From Thiobacillus sp. (GTDB lineage Bacteria; Pseudomonadota; Gammaproteobacteria; Burkholderiales; Thiobacillaceae), in contig NZ_JAUYRI010000015.1 of assembly GCF_030696885.1 (NCBI RefSeq), forward strand, positions 53,870 to 117,869: a stretch of 64,000 nucleotides of DNA. The letters are read 5' to 3'. Within the stretch, counting starts at the first letter, position 1. Each line of letters starts with the position of its first letter. The translations under genes and the position numbers were made by a program. Below the pieces are notes generated by a model. That model was not told the DNA's origin and made no database searches. It saw only the letters and a list, made by a program, of their open reading frames with translations. Positions 50,664 through 59,527 of this stretch are shown one piece after another.

Positions 50664-51065
50664 AAAGTGAAAAGGCGCTTTAACATGGGGCTGCGGTGGT
50701 GGCGGTGGCTGGGGAGCTCTGAGGGCTCTGGGGAGCTGCCCCAGTTTTCAGACATGGCTTACACGGAAGTCGGACGATCCTTCGCCGACAATCGCCGTTT
50801 TAATCGGCATCATTCAACTGCCGTTATCAATTCTGGGCAATGGAATATCGCGCGGGCGCAGCGCATCGATACTTCCAGGGACATGAGAGAAATGGATGAC
50901 TCACAGCGGGGACTGCTACTGACCTTGTGCAATGAATTCCAGAAATTCGGTGCGGTCATGGCCTTGAGACATATCTGTCACCTCAAGGGTCGAGATGCAG
51001 ATTGTCTGCCCAATCCGGTTGAAGAAGCCAACGCTATCGGACCTGAATCCCGTCCACACCAGTAG
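50664..51065 (+). CDS. Hypothetical protein
   Basis: ORF only; FADNRRFNRHHSTAVINSGQWNIARAQRIDTSRDMREMDDSQRGLLLTLCNEFQKFGAVMALRHIC. Confidence 0.45.
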   Translation, partial: KVKRRFNMGLRWWRWLGSSEGSGELPQFSDMAYTEVGRSFADNRRFNRHHSTAVINSGQWNIARAQRIDTSRDMREMDDSQRGLLLTLCNEFQKFGAVMALRHICHLKGRDADCLPNPVEEANAIGPESRPHQ

Positions 51066-51090
51066 CTTTCACCTTTAGGGATGGCGAGCC

Positions 51091-51330
51091 ATGATCGGAC
51101 ACCTCGATAAATTGCCCTACGCGATCGCGAAAGGCTTTCTCGACCAAACAGAGGACGCGCAAGCCTTGCCGTTTTTATTGGAGATCGAGCCATTCATGGA
51201 GGAGCAAGCGTGGCTGGCGCTCCTCAATTCGACCTGGCCGCGCATCAAGAACGCGGATGACTATCGAGACGCGCTGCTCCAAACGCCCTACGGCCAGTAT
51301 GTGGATGAAAAGCCGCGCCGAAAAAAATAG
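51091..51330 (+). CDS. Hypothetical small protein
   Basis: ORF only; MIGHLDKLPYAIAKGFLDQTEDAQALPFLLEIEPFMEEQAW. Confidence 0.45.
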   Translation: MIGHLDKLPYAIAKGFLDQTEDAQALPFLLEIEPFMEEQAWLALLNSTWPRIKNADDYRDALLQTPYGQYVDEKPRRKK

Positions 51331-51470
51331 ATTGCCGTGTAGACCCCCCCAAATAAATTGAAGTGGCAGGCTTGCCTATGCACGCTGACGGGTTAGGTCT
51401 TGGCTTTTGTGGCCGGAGGCAAGACCTGACTCCATAGTTCAGAGAGGCTTGGCGACTTCTGCTCTTTATG

Positions 51471-51556
51471 CTCTTTACTTAACCCAAGTCATCGCCCAAC
51501 TACCGGACATGACCCGTTGCGTGTCGCCACGATGTCGCTGCGCCCAGGCGTTCTCA
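51471..51556. repeat. Dispersed repeat block P (copy 1)
   Basis: ctctttacttaacccaagtcatcgcccaac...cgttgcgtgtcgccacgatgtcgctgcgcccaggcgttc resembles 56300-56385. Confidence 0.75.
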
Positions 51557-51670
51557 AACAAACGGGGCCAGACTTCAATTCCCGCCGGTCCAGAAATCAG
51601 GCGTATCTGACTCCATTTATTTGGAGGGCATCACTTCACCTGCTGGCGACCGCACCCCTCTCGGGATGCG

Positions 51671-51859
51671 TCAGCCAATACGAACGTTGCCCAGCGAACC
51701 GATGACGCCGAATACCTGCAGTAGCCATATAACGACAACAATGACGACGACAATATTCAGGATCTGTTTAATCTTTCGGTCCATGGGAATAAAGCTGTTA
51801 ACGAGCCAAAGCAGCACGCCAACCACAATCAAGACGATGACCAAGTTAATCAGGGGCAT
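51671..51859 (-). CDS. Thivi_2564-like small membrane protein
   Basis: MPLINLVIVLIVVGVLLWLVNSFIPMDRKIKQILNIVVVIVVVIWLLQVFGVIG. Confidence 0.82.
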   Translation of the reverse strand: MPLINLVIVLIVVGVLLWLVNSFIPMDRKIKQILNIVVVIVVVIWLLQVFGVIGSLGNVRIG

Positions 51860-51883
51860 ATAGATTCTCCGGTGGGGTTATCA

Positions 51884-52017
51884 ATCACAAGGGCAGCGGC
51901 CGAAGCGAATAGTCGAGCGTGCTGATCCCCTTGCGTACACTTATCATGGTAGGCAATTCCGATCGGCTCTTCTGTACGACAGCGAACATAGCTAGGCAAC
52001 TGCGCAGCGGCAGACAG
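51884..52017 (-). promoter_or_regulatory. Promoter-like repeat block Q (copy 1) upstream of the small membrane protein gene
   Basis: caagggcagcggccgaagcgaatagtcgagcg...gatcggctcttctgtacgacagcgaaca resembles 56418-56553. Confidence 0.7.
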
Positions 52018-52060
52018 TCGTATATAAGCTTGTATCGCCATCTTTGATCCGGGAAAACGC

Positions 52061-52417
52061 ATGATCCTTGCCGCAATCGTTTTGTTTTGTCTGGCGGCGG
52101 TGCTTGGCCTGTGGCTCGTGGTTCTGGGCGTGCGCTATCGGCGGGGCTCTCGGGCTCTGGCGGCGGGGCACGCCGGCTTCGCCCTGCTGGGCCTGATCCT
52201 GTTGGGAACGCATATTTTCAGCAGTCCCGTGCATATGTTGTACAACAATGCGGCGCTGCTGTTTATTCTGGCGCTGTTCGGCGGGTTGGTTCTTCTGGCC
52301 CTGCGCATCGGCAATCGCGAACATCGCTCGCCACCGCCGATGATGGGCGTCAGCCTCCACGCGGGCATGGCCCTATTGGCGCTGCTGCTGTTGGTGTGGG
52401 GGTACACGCATCCCTGA
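52061..52417 (+). CDS. Hypothetical membrane protein
   Basis: Four hydrophobic segments, MILAAIVLFCLAAVLGLWLVVLGVRYRRG. Confidence 0.65.
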   Translation: MILAAIVLFCLAAVLGLWLVVLGVRYRRGSRALAAGHAGFALLGLILLGTHIFSSPVHMLYNNAALLFILALFGGLVLLALRIGNREHRSPPPMMGVSLHAGMALLALLLLVWGYTHP

Positions 52418-52498
52418 CCCCGGAATTCCCAGGATTCCCTGACAGCGAAATGAATTCGAGCCGGGCCCGTTTGATTCGCTTTCATTCGTGCAAAACAA

Positions 52499-52521
52499 AA
52501 CCCCGCCTCAGGGGCGGGGTT
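52499..52521. terminator. Bidirectional intrinsic terminator
   Basis: aaccccgcctcaggggcggggtt between converging genes. Confidence 0.85.
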
Positions 52522-52576
52522 TGTCAACACACTGCAAGCAGACTTACGCCTTGCTGGTGGTACGGTACCGGATCTT

Positions 52577-53143
52577 TTAGCAGGCCTTGGATTTGCGCTT
52601 TGAAAGCATCAGGCCAGCGATACCGAGCCCCAGCAGGGCCAGCGTTCCAGGTTCTGGAATTTGTGCGCCTCGCACAACCAACTGGTCGGCAAAGCCGGCC
52701 GCACCGGGCAGCCCGGCCCAAGGACCGAAAGGCTGACCTTGCCCATCCTGCCAATCGCAATGGCGATACGAATTGCTGAAATAAGGCGTCGCACATGCCG
52801 CTGCGCCGGTCAGAGAGGCATTGACAGCTTGAAATGAGGCCCCGCTAACCGGATCACTTCCCCCCAGCGGAACGTTGGCGCCCACGAACATGAAATCCGT
52901 TGCATCGGGCGCGAGCAGCAGTTCTTCCAGAGTAGGAAGGCGCCACCCCAACGTGCTCTGGTAAGAAAGGTCCAGGCCAGAGCTGGCAGGAAGCGGGAAT
53001 GCCCAGGCCCAGTCAAGTCCGTTTGAAACAATATAGGTGTTGGTCGGCAAGGGGGCATTGATAAATGCCGCCTGAACATTTCCCGAAATAACTGCGCTAA
53101 CAAGCAACGCACGGATAAGCGCTTTCTTGGTTTTTGTTTCCAT
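52577..53143 (-). CDS. PEP-CTERM sorting domain-containing protein
   Basis: Signal peptide; C-terminal IPEPGTLALLGLGIAGLMLSKRKSKAC. Confidence 0.9.
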   Translation of the reverse strand: METKTKKALIRALLVSAVISGNVQAAFINAPLPTNTYIVSNGLDWAWAFPLPASSGLDLSYQSTLGWRLPTLEELLLAPDATDFMFVGANVPLGGSDPVSGASFQAVNASLTGAAACATPYFSNSYRHCDWQDGQGQPFGPWAGLPGAAGFADQLVVRGAQIPEPGTLALLGLGIAGLMLSKRKSKAC

Positions 53144-53180
53144 TTGGTGGCTCCCTTTTGATAAAAGACGAGCTTTACCA

Positions 53181-53266
53181 AGCAAAAGCCGGGCCCGAAT
53201 AGTAACCAATTGTTTTTAAACGGTATTAATCGTTACACCTCCCCGAATTGTAAAAAAGTCCGACAA
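53181..53266 (-). promoter_or_regulatory. Putative sigma54-type promoter and upstream dyad of the PEP-CTERM gene
   Basis: Minus strand GGGCCCGGCTTTTGCT (GG-N10-GC) at 53181-53196; TTGTCGGACTTTTTTACAA at 53248-53266. Confidence 0.5.
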
Positions 53267-53392
53267 AGATCGGGGACGCGGCCCTAATTCATGGGGCTAG
53301 AGTAAAACCCGCCCCTAAAATCGGTTCACACATTTCTGGAGGCCTCGGGCGAGCTACGTTGACGTGATCGGAGGTTAGATACCGCCTTGAAC

Positions 53393-53500
53393 TGCAGCTC
53401 CGAATCATGGCGAAATTTGCATCAAACGGTTTACCTGATTTCACGACTCCATCGAGCAGATGCGCAAGCTTGCGCATCGCAGCCTCCACTGACACCTTCG
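53393..53500 (-). pseudogene. Probable transposase C-terminal remnant (IS110/IS1111-like)
   Basis: AAMRKLAHLLDGVVKSGKPFDANFAMIRSCSS resembles the C-terminus of IS110-family transposases; no upstream domain. Confidence 0.45.
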
Positions 53501-53556
53501 GCGCCAGGCCATTCGGGACGCGTGACGGGGTCAGGTCTGACCCCACCCCTGTACCC

Positions 53557-54531
53557 CTAATCGCGCGCGGACGCGTTGGTGACTTCGCGCTCCGGTGCGG
53601 CCCCGCGCGCCTCCATGAACCTGGCCAGAATCGGACCACAAATCATGCCGAGGGCTAGGCGCAGGTCATTGTTGGGAACCACCATCGTGGTCGGGCGCGA
53701 CATGTACGCGTCGGGAATGCGCCTGAGCAACTCGGGAAAATCATGGCGCTCGCGGTCGCGAAAGTGGATGATGCACAGCGATTCGTCGGCCAGCGGCACG
53801 TCGCGCGCAATGAACGGGTCGGAGGTATCCACCAGCGGCATGCGCTGGATATTGATATCGGTCAGGCCGAACTGGGGGACGATGTAATGGATGTAGTCGT
53901 CCATGCGACGCAGGATGGTTTCCACCGATTCTTCAGGCGTGCACGTGCCATTTTTGCAGTCGCGGTGGACCTTCTGTATCCACTCCAGGTTGATGGCCGG
54001 CACCACGCCGATCAGCAGGTCCACATGCTGGGCCACATCGGTGCCCTGGCGTCCCACGCGCCGATCTATTTCCGGCGGAAAGTGGCGCGACTCGACTTTA
54101 CGGCGCGTCCAGGAATTGGCCATCAGACCGCCATGCTGTCCCTCATAAAACAAGAGATCGCTGCCCGGCTGCAGCGGCGCCCAGGGGGTGAACTCGCCCG
54201 CCTGCACGCCCAATTCCTTGCCGTGCTCGGCCGTGTGCGCATACTGGCGAACCACCCCGCTGCCGCATTCGCCATAGGTCCTGAAAAACGATTCCAGCTC
54301 CTGGAAATGATTGCACTCGGGCCCGAACCACGAAATCTTGCGGCCGCTGCCCCGCGCTTCCTCCAGCAAGGCGGCGAACTGCCGATCGGTATAACGCCGG
54401 AAACCGTCGCCGTGAACGATCGCGGGCTTGATGTTCTGGCGCTCGAAAATGAACTTGAACGCGTGGCGTATCGTGGACAGGCCCGCGCCGGACGAGCCGG
54501 TCACGGCGATGATGGGATGCTGCTGGGACAT
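53557..54531 (-). CDS. prk: Phosphoribulokinase
   Basis: IIAVTGSSGAGLSTIRHAF, AIVHGDGFRRYTDRQF, DLLFYEGQHGG. Confidence 0.92.
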   Translation of the reverse strand: MSQQHPIIAVTGSSGAGLSTIRHAFKFIFERQNIKPAIVHGDGFRRYTDRQFAALLEEARGSGRKISWFGPECNHFQELESFFRTYGECGSGVVRQYAHTAEHGKELGVQAGEFTPWAPLQPGSDLLFYEGQHGGLMANSWTRRKVESRHFPPEIDRRVGRQGTDVAQHVDLLIGVVPAINLEWIQKVHRDCKNGTCTPEESVETILRRMDDYIHYIVPQFGLTDINIQRMPLVDTSDPFIARDVPLADESLCIIHFRDRERHDFPELLRRIPDAYMSRPTTMVVPNNDLRLALGMICGPILARFMEARGAAPEREVTNASARD

Positions 54532-54800
54532 GGTCGGTTATTCCCCCAGATTGGCCAGAAGGCCGCGGAGCAGGAAGTTTAACCCGGCGCATCTCGCGAA
54601 GAACAGAATCCGAACATCGCGAGACCCGAGACCCGTCAAGCGCGTGGCGTCCATTCGAGCCCTGCCCCTTGGTTCACTGCCCGATTGTTACCTCAACAGC
54701 GGTTGCCCTGCGGACACTGTTGGATCTGATCCATTTCGAAGCGGCGGACATCGGCGCGAAATCCATTCGAGCCTGTCCCTTTGATGCGCTTTGATTCAGG

Positions 54801-55058
54801 TCAGTCAACGGTTCCCCGGATGGCCTTCAACCGTGCACGCTCTTCCTTCAAGCGCGCCTGCACTTCAGCGTTGATTCTGACGAACTCCAGACTCAACACC
54901 TTGCCCTCTGCCACGGTGATCTCTTTGTTGCGGCCGGCAAGGATGGTTTTAACCATCACATCGCGCTGCGCCTCGGGGGTTGAGGCCGCGCGCAGTTGAT
55001 GGAGCAGATCGGTCACCTGGGGGTTTTCAGAGGCGAGGGCTGATTCTTTTTTGGCCAT
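54801..55058 (-). CDS. Hypothetical protein
   Basis: MAKKESALASENPQVTDLLHQLRAASTPEAQRDVMVKTILAGRNKEITVAEGKVLSLEFV. Confidence 0.6.
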   Translation of the reverse strand: MAKKESALASENPQVTDLLHQLRAASTPEAQRDVMVKTILAGRNKEITVAEGKVLSLEFVRINAEVQARLKEERARLKAIRGTVD

Positions 55059-55237
55059 GGTCGTATTGTCCTGTAGCTCGATTGCGGTCAGGGGCGACCG
55101 ATGTGGATGCGCTTGCCGCCCTGCTTCATTGGGCCAACGCATCCTACGCCTATCCATACGAATGCGTGCAATCAAGGGCAATGCGCCCGAATAGGCTGCC
55201 CCTGTGGGTTGCAGCAGGAAATGCGTGTTAACACACC

Positions 55238-56284
55238 CTAGCGATCCTGATAACGCTGCGCGTCCTCTCTTTTCTTCCGCTCATACTCTAGCCGGGCATC
55301 CTCCTCTTTTTGAGCCTGGTCTTGTGGCGACGTCTTGGGGACGTTGGTCCTGCCCCTCGGTTCAGGCTGGGAGCGTTGCCGCTCCAGATCTTGTTGCTGC
55401 AGCTCTTTCTGCCGTTGCAGCTCTTTCTGCTGTTGCAGCTCTTTCTGCTGTTGCAGCTCTTGCTGGCGTTGTAGCTGTTGCTGGCGCTGCAGCTCTTTCT
55501 GCCGTTGCAGCTCTTGCTGGCGTTGCTCTAGCTGGCGTTGCTCTAGCTGGCGTTGCTGCTCTAGCTGACGTTGCTCTAGCTGACGCTGCTCCTGCTGACG
55601 CTGCTCTAGCTGGCGCTGCTCTAGCTGGCGTTGCTCCTGCTGACGTTGTTCTAGCTGACGCTGCTGGTCTTGCTGCACACGCGGTTTGAAATACTGCTGC
55701 GTGACAGGCTCACGCGGCTGGTAGCGGTAATACTCGGACCGTATCGTATGCTGCTGTTCTACTGCGCGAGGATAGCGGTCGCCCGGATAATTCCGCTGGT
55801 AAGTCGGCAACGGTGCGGGAGCCGGGGCGTAGCCGCTCTCCCAACGGTCCCACCCGCTTCGACGCTGTTCCCATTCGCGACCCCAGTGATCCCCCCAACG
55901 TGGCGGTGCGTCGGCACGCCAGCCGCGGAAATACGGCGGAGGCTGGCGGTAGTAGCGAACCGGGACGCGCAGAATATAAACCGGCACATCGTAATAGCCC
56001 ACCCAATCCCACGGCCCGTTGTACCAGCTGCTCGCATACCAGTTATCGCTGTAGAACACCCAATAGAGGCCGTCGTAAAAGAAGTAATTCGCATCCAAGC
56101 GGGGGGCGTAGTAGACGGGATAGCCCGGTATCAGGACAAGATCCGGGTATGTTGAAAAATGGATACCGATGCTGACACCAGGATATCCGACTGCGACATG
56201 GCTGGATGCTTGGTAGGGGGGAGCGGTATAGCAACCCTGGACAAGGGTCATCGATATCGCAATCATCAAGTAGCTCTTTTTCAT
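55238..56284 (-). CDS. YXWGXW-type lipoprotein with Gln/Glu/Arg-rich repeat C-terminus (paralog 1)
   Basis: Lipobox VQGCYTAPP; GYPVYYAPRLDANYFFYDGLYWVFYSDNWYASSWYNGPWDWV; QLEQRQQEQRQLEQR repeats. Confidence 0.82.
   Translation of the reverse strand: MKKSYLMIAISMTLVQGCYTAPPYQASSHVAVGYPGVSIGIHFSTYPDLVLIPGYPVYYAPRLDANYFFYDGLYWVFYSDNWYASSWYNGPWDWVGYYDVPVYILRVPVRYYRQPPPYFRGWRADAPPRWGDHWGREWEQRRSGWDRWESGYAPAPAPLPTYQRNYPGDRYPRAVEQQHTIRSEYYRYQPREPVTQQYFKPRVQQDQQRQLEQRQQEQRQLEQRQLEQRQQEQRQLEQRQLEQQRQLEQRQLEQRQQELQRQKELQRQQQLQRQQELQQQKELQQQKELQRQKELQQQDLERQRSQPEPRGRTNVPKTSPQDQAQKEEDARLEYERKKREDAQRYQDR
55380..55680. repeat. Imperfect 15-bp coding tandem repeats in paralog 1
   Basis: ctgacgttgctctag / ctgctgacgctgctc type units encoding (Q/L)EQRQ. 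Confidence 0.85.
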
Positions 56285-56299
56285 TTTCTGCTCCTTCCA

Positions 56300-56385
56300 C
56301 TCTTTAACTCAAGCCATGGTCATCGCCCAAAATCGGGCATGCCCCGTTGCGGGTTCGCCACGGTGTTGCTGCGCCCGGGCGTTCC
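56300..56385. repeat. Dispersed repeat block P (copy 2)
   Basis: tctttaactcaagccatggtcatcgcccaaa...cgttgcgggttcgccacggtgttgctgcgcccgggcgttc. Confidence 0.75.
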
Positions 56386-56417
56386 CAGATTTGTTGTCAA
56401 TGATCTTTTTGCCGTGA

Positions 56418-56553
56418 TCATCAAGGGCAGCGGCCGAATCGAATACTCGAGCAGGCTGATCCCCCTTGAATACTCTTACCATAGTAGGTAATTACGATCG
56501 GCTCTTCTGTTCGACAGCGAACAGAGCAAGGCAACTGCAGCAGCGGCAGACAG
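56418..56553 (-). promoter_or_regulatory. Promoter-like repeat block Q (copy 2)
   Basis: tcaagggcagcggccgaatcgaatactcgagcaggctgatccccctt...gatcggctcttctgttcgacagcgaacag; contains the palindrome CTGTTCGacagCGAACAG. Confidence 0.7.
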
Positions 56554-56697
56554 CCGAGGGGATCCGACCAAGCGCCCAGACCTTGCAGCGCCTGCGCATG
56601 CCCGAACCATGATCCGCGCAGCTTGGCCTATATTTATCGGATAGACGCTTGTGCGCAGGCGAAATGCGCCCCGAAACCCCGACGAGGGAGCTCGCCC

Positions 56698-57906
56698 GTG
56701 GATCACCCTGTCCGACCCGCTACAGATCGCCAGGATCCGGCCATCCTTGTGCCGCAGATTGCGCAGAGCTTTCGTCAGCTCCCCATCTCGCTGATCGTCA
56801 ACCTGGCAATCGGGCTCATTCTTGCAGCGGTTTTGTGGAACGCCGTGCCCACGCCCGTCCTGCTAAGCTGGTTGGGCTTGCTCATCGTCGTCACCGGGGC
56901 GCGATTCCTCAGCTTGCGGGCGTTCAGAAACGCCGCCCCCAGGAGCGAGTCCGATCTTGCTTTGTGGACCCAGTATTTCCTGGCAGGCGCATGCGCTGCC
57001 GGGGTGGTGTGGGGGCTGTCCGGCATTCTCCTGTTTCACCCCAGTTCCTACCCGCACCAGGTCGTTCTCGCGTTTGTGCTGGGGGGAATGGTGGCCGGCG
57101 CCGTTCCGCTGCTGTCGCCCGTGAGCCACGCCTATTGGTGCTTCGCCATTCCCATCGTGGTACCCATCAGCATCAGAATGATGTGGGCGGGCGATCCCCT
57201 CCATCTCGTCATGGGGCTGATGATGGTCATCTTCGGACTCGCCATGCTCGCCACGTCCACCCAGGTCCACCGTCTGTTTCGCGACTCGGAAAAACTGCGC
57301 CGCGAGCTGTTCTCATCCATCGAGGTGGAGCAGGCGCTGGAATATCTGATCCGTCTCGACAGTCTCACCGGCATCCCGAACAGACGGCTGTTCGAGGAAG
57401 AACTCAGCAAGGAGTGGGCAAGAGCGACACGCGACCATGCGCCGGTGTCACTCATCATGGCCGATATCGATCACTTCAAGGAATACAACGACCACTATGG
57501 ACACCCGGCCGGCGACCTGTGCCTGGTGGACGTTGCGCAGGCCATGCACCACACGCTGTCCCGCCCGGGCGATGTGGTGGCCCGAATCGGCGGTGAAGAG
57601 TTTGCGTTCCTGTTGCCGCAGACGGATCTGAGCGGCGCGATATCCGTGGCGGAGCAGATACGCGAGCGCATCCTGGCCTTGAACCTTCCCCACCAAGCAT
57701 CACCTGTCGCCAGCCATGTCACCCTGAGTTTCGGCGTGTCTTCGTCCGAGCTTGCTTCCGTCTCCTCGCCTGCCGAACTGATCCGCACATCCGACATCGC
57801 GCTCTATGAAGCCAAACGCTGCGGACGCAACCAGATTGTGGCCGCCCCGACATCGGCATCTGATCTGGATCGCGTGAGCAAAGCGGCGAGGATCAAGAAT
57901 GTCTAG
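56698..57906 (+). CDS. Membrane-bound GGDEF diguanylate cyclase
   Basis: GTG start after gagggag; multi-TM N-terminus; DSLTGIPNRRLFEEELSKEW, IGGEEFAFLLPQ. Confidence 0.92.
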   Translation: MDHPVRPATDRQDPAILVPQIAQSFRQLPISLIVNLAIGLILAAVLWNAVPTPVLLSWLGLLIVVTGARFLSLRAFRNAAPRSESDLALWTQYFLAGACAAGVVWGLSGILLFHPSSYPHQVVLAFVLGGMVAGAVPLLSPVSHAYWCFAIPIVVPISIRMMWAGDPLHLVMGLMMVIFGLAMLATSTQVHRLFRDSEKLRRELFSSIEVEQALEYLIRLDSLTGIPNRRLFEEELSKEWARATRDHAPVSLIMADIDHFKEYNDHYGHPAGDLCLVDVAQAMHHTLSRPGDVVARIGGEEFAFLLPQTDLSGAISVAEQIRERILALNLPHQASPVASHVTLSFGVSSSELASVSSPAELIRTSDIALYEAKRCGRNQIVAAPTSASDLDRVSKAARIKNV

Positions 57907-57938
57907 CGGCGCTTCCGAGGCTGGCTGGGATATAGAGA

Positions 57939-57967
57939 AGAAATGTGGTTTTGCAAGACCTGACCCC
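57939..57967 (+). repeat. Dispersed short repeat GAAATGTGGTTTTGCAAGACCTGACCCC
   Basis: Near-identical strings at 59407-59434 and 62291-62320. Confidence 0.85.
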
Positions 57968-58019
57968 CGGTGGCGAGACCTGCCCCGGTGGCGAAATGGC
58001 GAGCCTATCGGCAGAGGTG

Positions 58020-59159
58020 CTATTTGGTCAGGCGACGGCGCGTGGTGCGTGCCAGAACGACAGCCAGGCCGACAGCCATCAGCAACAGGTTTGCTGGCTC
58101 AGGCACCGGCGCCAGCAGGACGGCACGATAGCCTAGCGTCGTGCTGTAGGCGCGGCCGACTATGTAGCCGTTCTCGCTGATGCCGGTGGCGTCCAGGATG
58201 CTCCAGCCGGCTCCGAGTACCGGGTCCAACTGCAAGGTCAAATCGACCAACCCGTCGTCGACGCTCCACGCGAACGCCTTGGTGCCCGACACGCCGAACA
58301 CGCCCGCTGTGCCGACCACGACACCGTCGTCGTTGAGCGCATTCGCGGTCGCGGTAGAGGCACCTGGCAGCCGATCGATGGGCGTGAAGCCGGTCATCGC
58401 GTTCCAGACTGCAGCGGTGAACTCGCCGCCGCCGAGCGGAAGCTGCAGCGCGACGAGGCCGGCGTTATTGATGTCATGCGCAAAGGAGTTGCTGTTGGCG
58501 CCGATCCCGCCCATGCCCCAGGCTGCACCCAAGTTGATCGTCGCGCCATCGCTGCCCCAGACGACGGCTCGCGCGCCGTCGGCGGTCTGGCGTTCACCGA
58601 CGATCGTTCCGGTCTCATTGATCCCGCGCGCAACGCTGTTTTGCGTGGCATCTGCGGGCGGCTCCAAGTCCAGTGCCCCACCGGCGGTGGTGAAGCTCGC
58701 CGCATGCACAAAACTCTGGTTACCATAGCCAGGGTGTGAAATGAATTGTCCGGATGCCTGGCCGGCAACGAGGCCTGAATGGTTGATCGCATAGGCACGC
58801 GAACTGTTCCCGCCGTTCGGAAGATCGCCCAGATCGATCATGCTTCCGCCCGGCTGCCAGAGCACGGCGCGGTAGGCACCATGGGTCGCCGACCAGGCAA
58901 ACCCCGCGACCTCACCGAGATTGTTGATTGCGTTGGCGCGAGGGCTGGCACCAGGGGTGGTGGCCAACACCGTGACTCCTGTGCCAGGCTGCCACAGCAG
59001 CGCCCTTCCATCGTAGCCGGTGACCCAACCGCTATCGTTGACGCCGGTGGCGAAGAAATTCCCCAGATCGGTCACGCCGTAGCTTGGCGCAATCGCGGCC
59101 TGCGCAGTCCCGATCACGGCCAAGCCCGAGAAAAGCAGATTGCGAAGCAGTACTTTCAT
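58020..59159 (-). CDS. HAF-repeat PEP-CTERM protein
   Basis: Repeated (D)LGxxxxxxSxAxxINxxGxVxGxA units; C-terminal PVPEPANLLLMAVGLAVVLARTTRRRLTK. Confidence 0.88.
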   Translation of the reverse strand: MKVLLRNLLFSGLAVIGTAQAAIAPSYGVTDLGNFFATGVNDSGWVTGYDGRALLWQPGTGVTVLATTPGASPRANAINNLGEVAGFAWSATHGAYRAVLWQPGGSMIDLGDLPNGGNSSRAYAINHSGLVAGQASGQFISHPGYGNQSFVHAASFTTAGGALDLEPPADATQNSVARGINETGTIVGERQTADGARAVVWGSDGATINLGAAWGMGGIGANSNSFAHDINNAGLVALQLPLGGGEFTAAVWNAMTGFTPIDRLPGASTATANALNDDGVVVGTAGVFGVSGTKAFAWSVDDGLVDLTLQLDPVLGAGWSILDATGISENGYIVGRAYSTTLGYRAVLLAPVPEPANLLLMAVGLAVVLARTTRRRLTK

Positions 59160-59406
59160 GGCGACACCCCTGATGACCGCGATGTGCCAGTTATAGGCAA
59201 ACTCTGGCGAAGAGCAACTGGAGTTTCAGGGTCAGCAACTGCCTTCGAACCGCCGCTGTTTTTCCAGTTCTCATGCGACCCCATGCGTCCAAGGCTGGTC
59301 GTTCTGGATCATCGAGCTCAGAATCGTTAACAGCTCTCGAATACAAGCAAGCGCACATCAGGGTCAGGCATTGCAATGCAGCATCCCACTTTGACTTGCA
59401 TCGATT

Positions 59407-59434
59407 GAAATGTGTTATTGCAAGACCTGACCCC
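59407..59434 (+). repeat. Dispersed short repeat GAAATGTGTTATTGCAAGACCTGACCCC
   Basis: Matches 57939-57967 and 62291-62320. Confidence 0.85.
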
Positions 59435-59456
59435 GTGCCTGCAACGTGCCTGCAAT

Positions 59457-59485
59457 AAAAAAGCGCACCGCAGTGCGCTTTTTTT
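59457..59485. terminator. Bidirectional intrinsic terminator
   Basis: aaaaaagcgcac cgca gtgcgcttttttt. Confidence 0.85.
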
Positions 59486-59527
59486 CACAGCTCTCGTCAC
59501 CTGAAACCGTGACCTGTCCCCTGTCCT

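Noticed and set aside
58020-59220. Sigma54 promoter for the second PEP-CTERM gene (ACTGGCACATCGCGGTCA)
   Set aside because: Has TGGCAC but lacks GC at the required -12 position, and no upstream dyad like that at 53248-53266.
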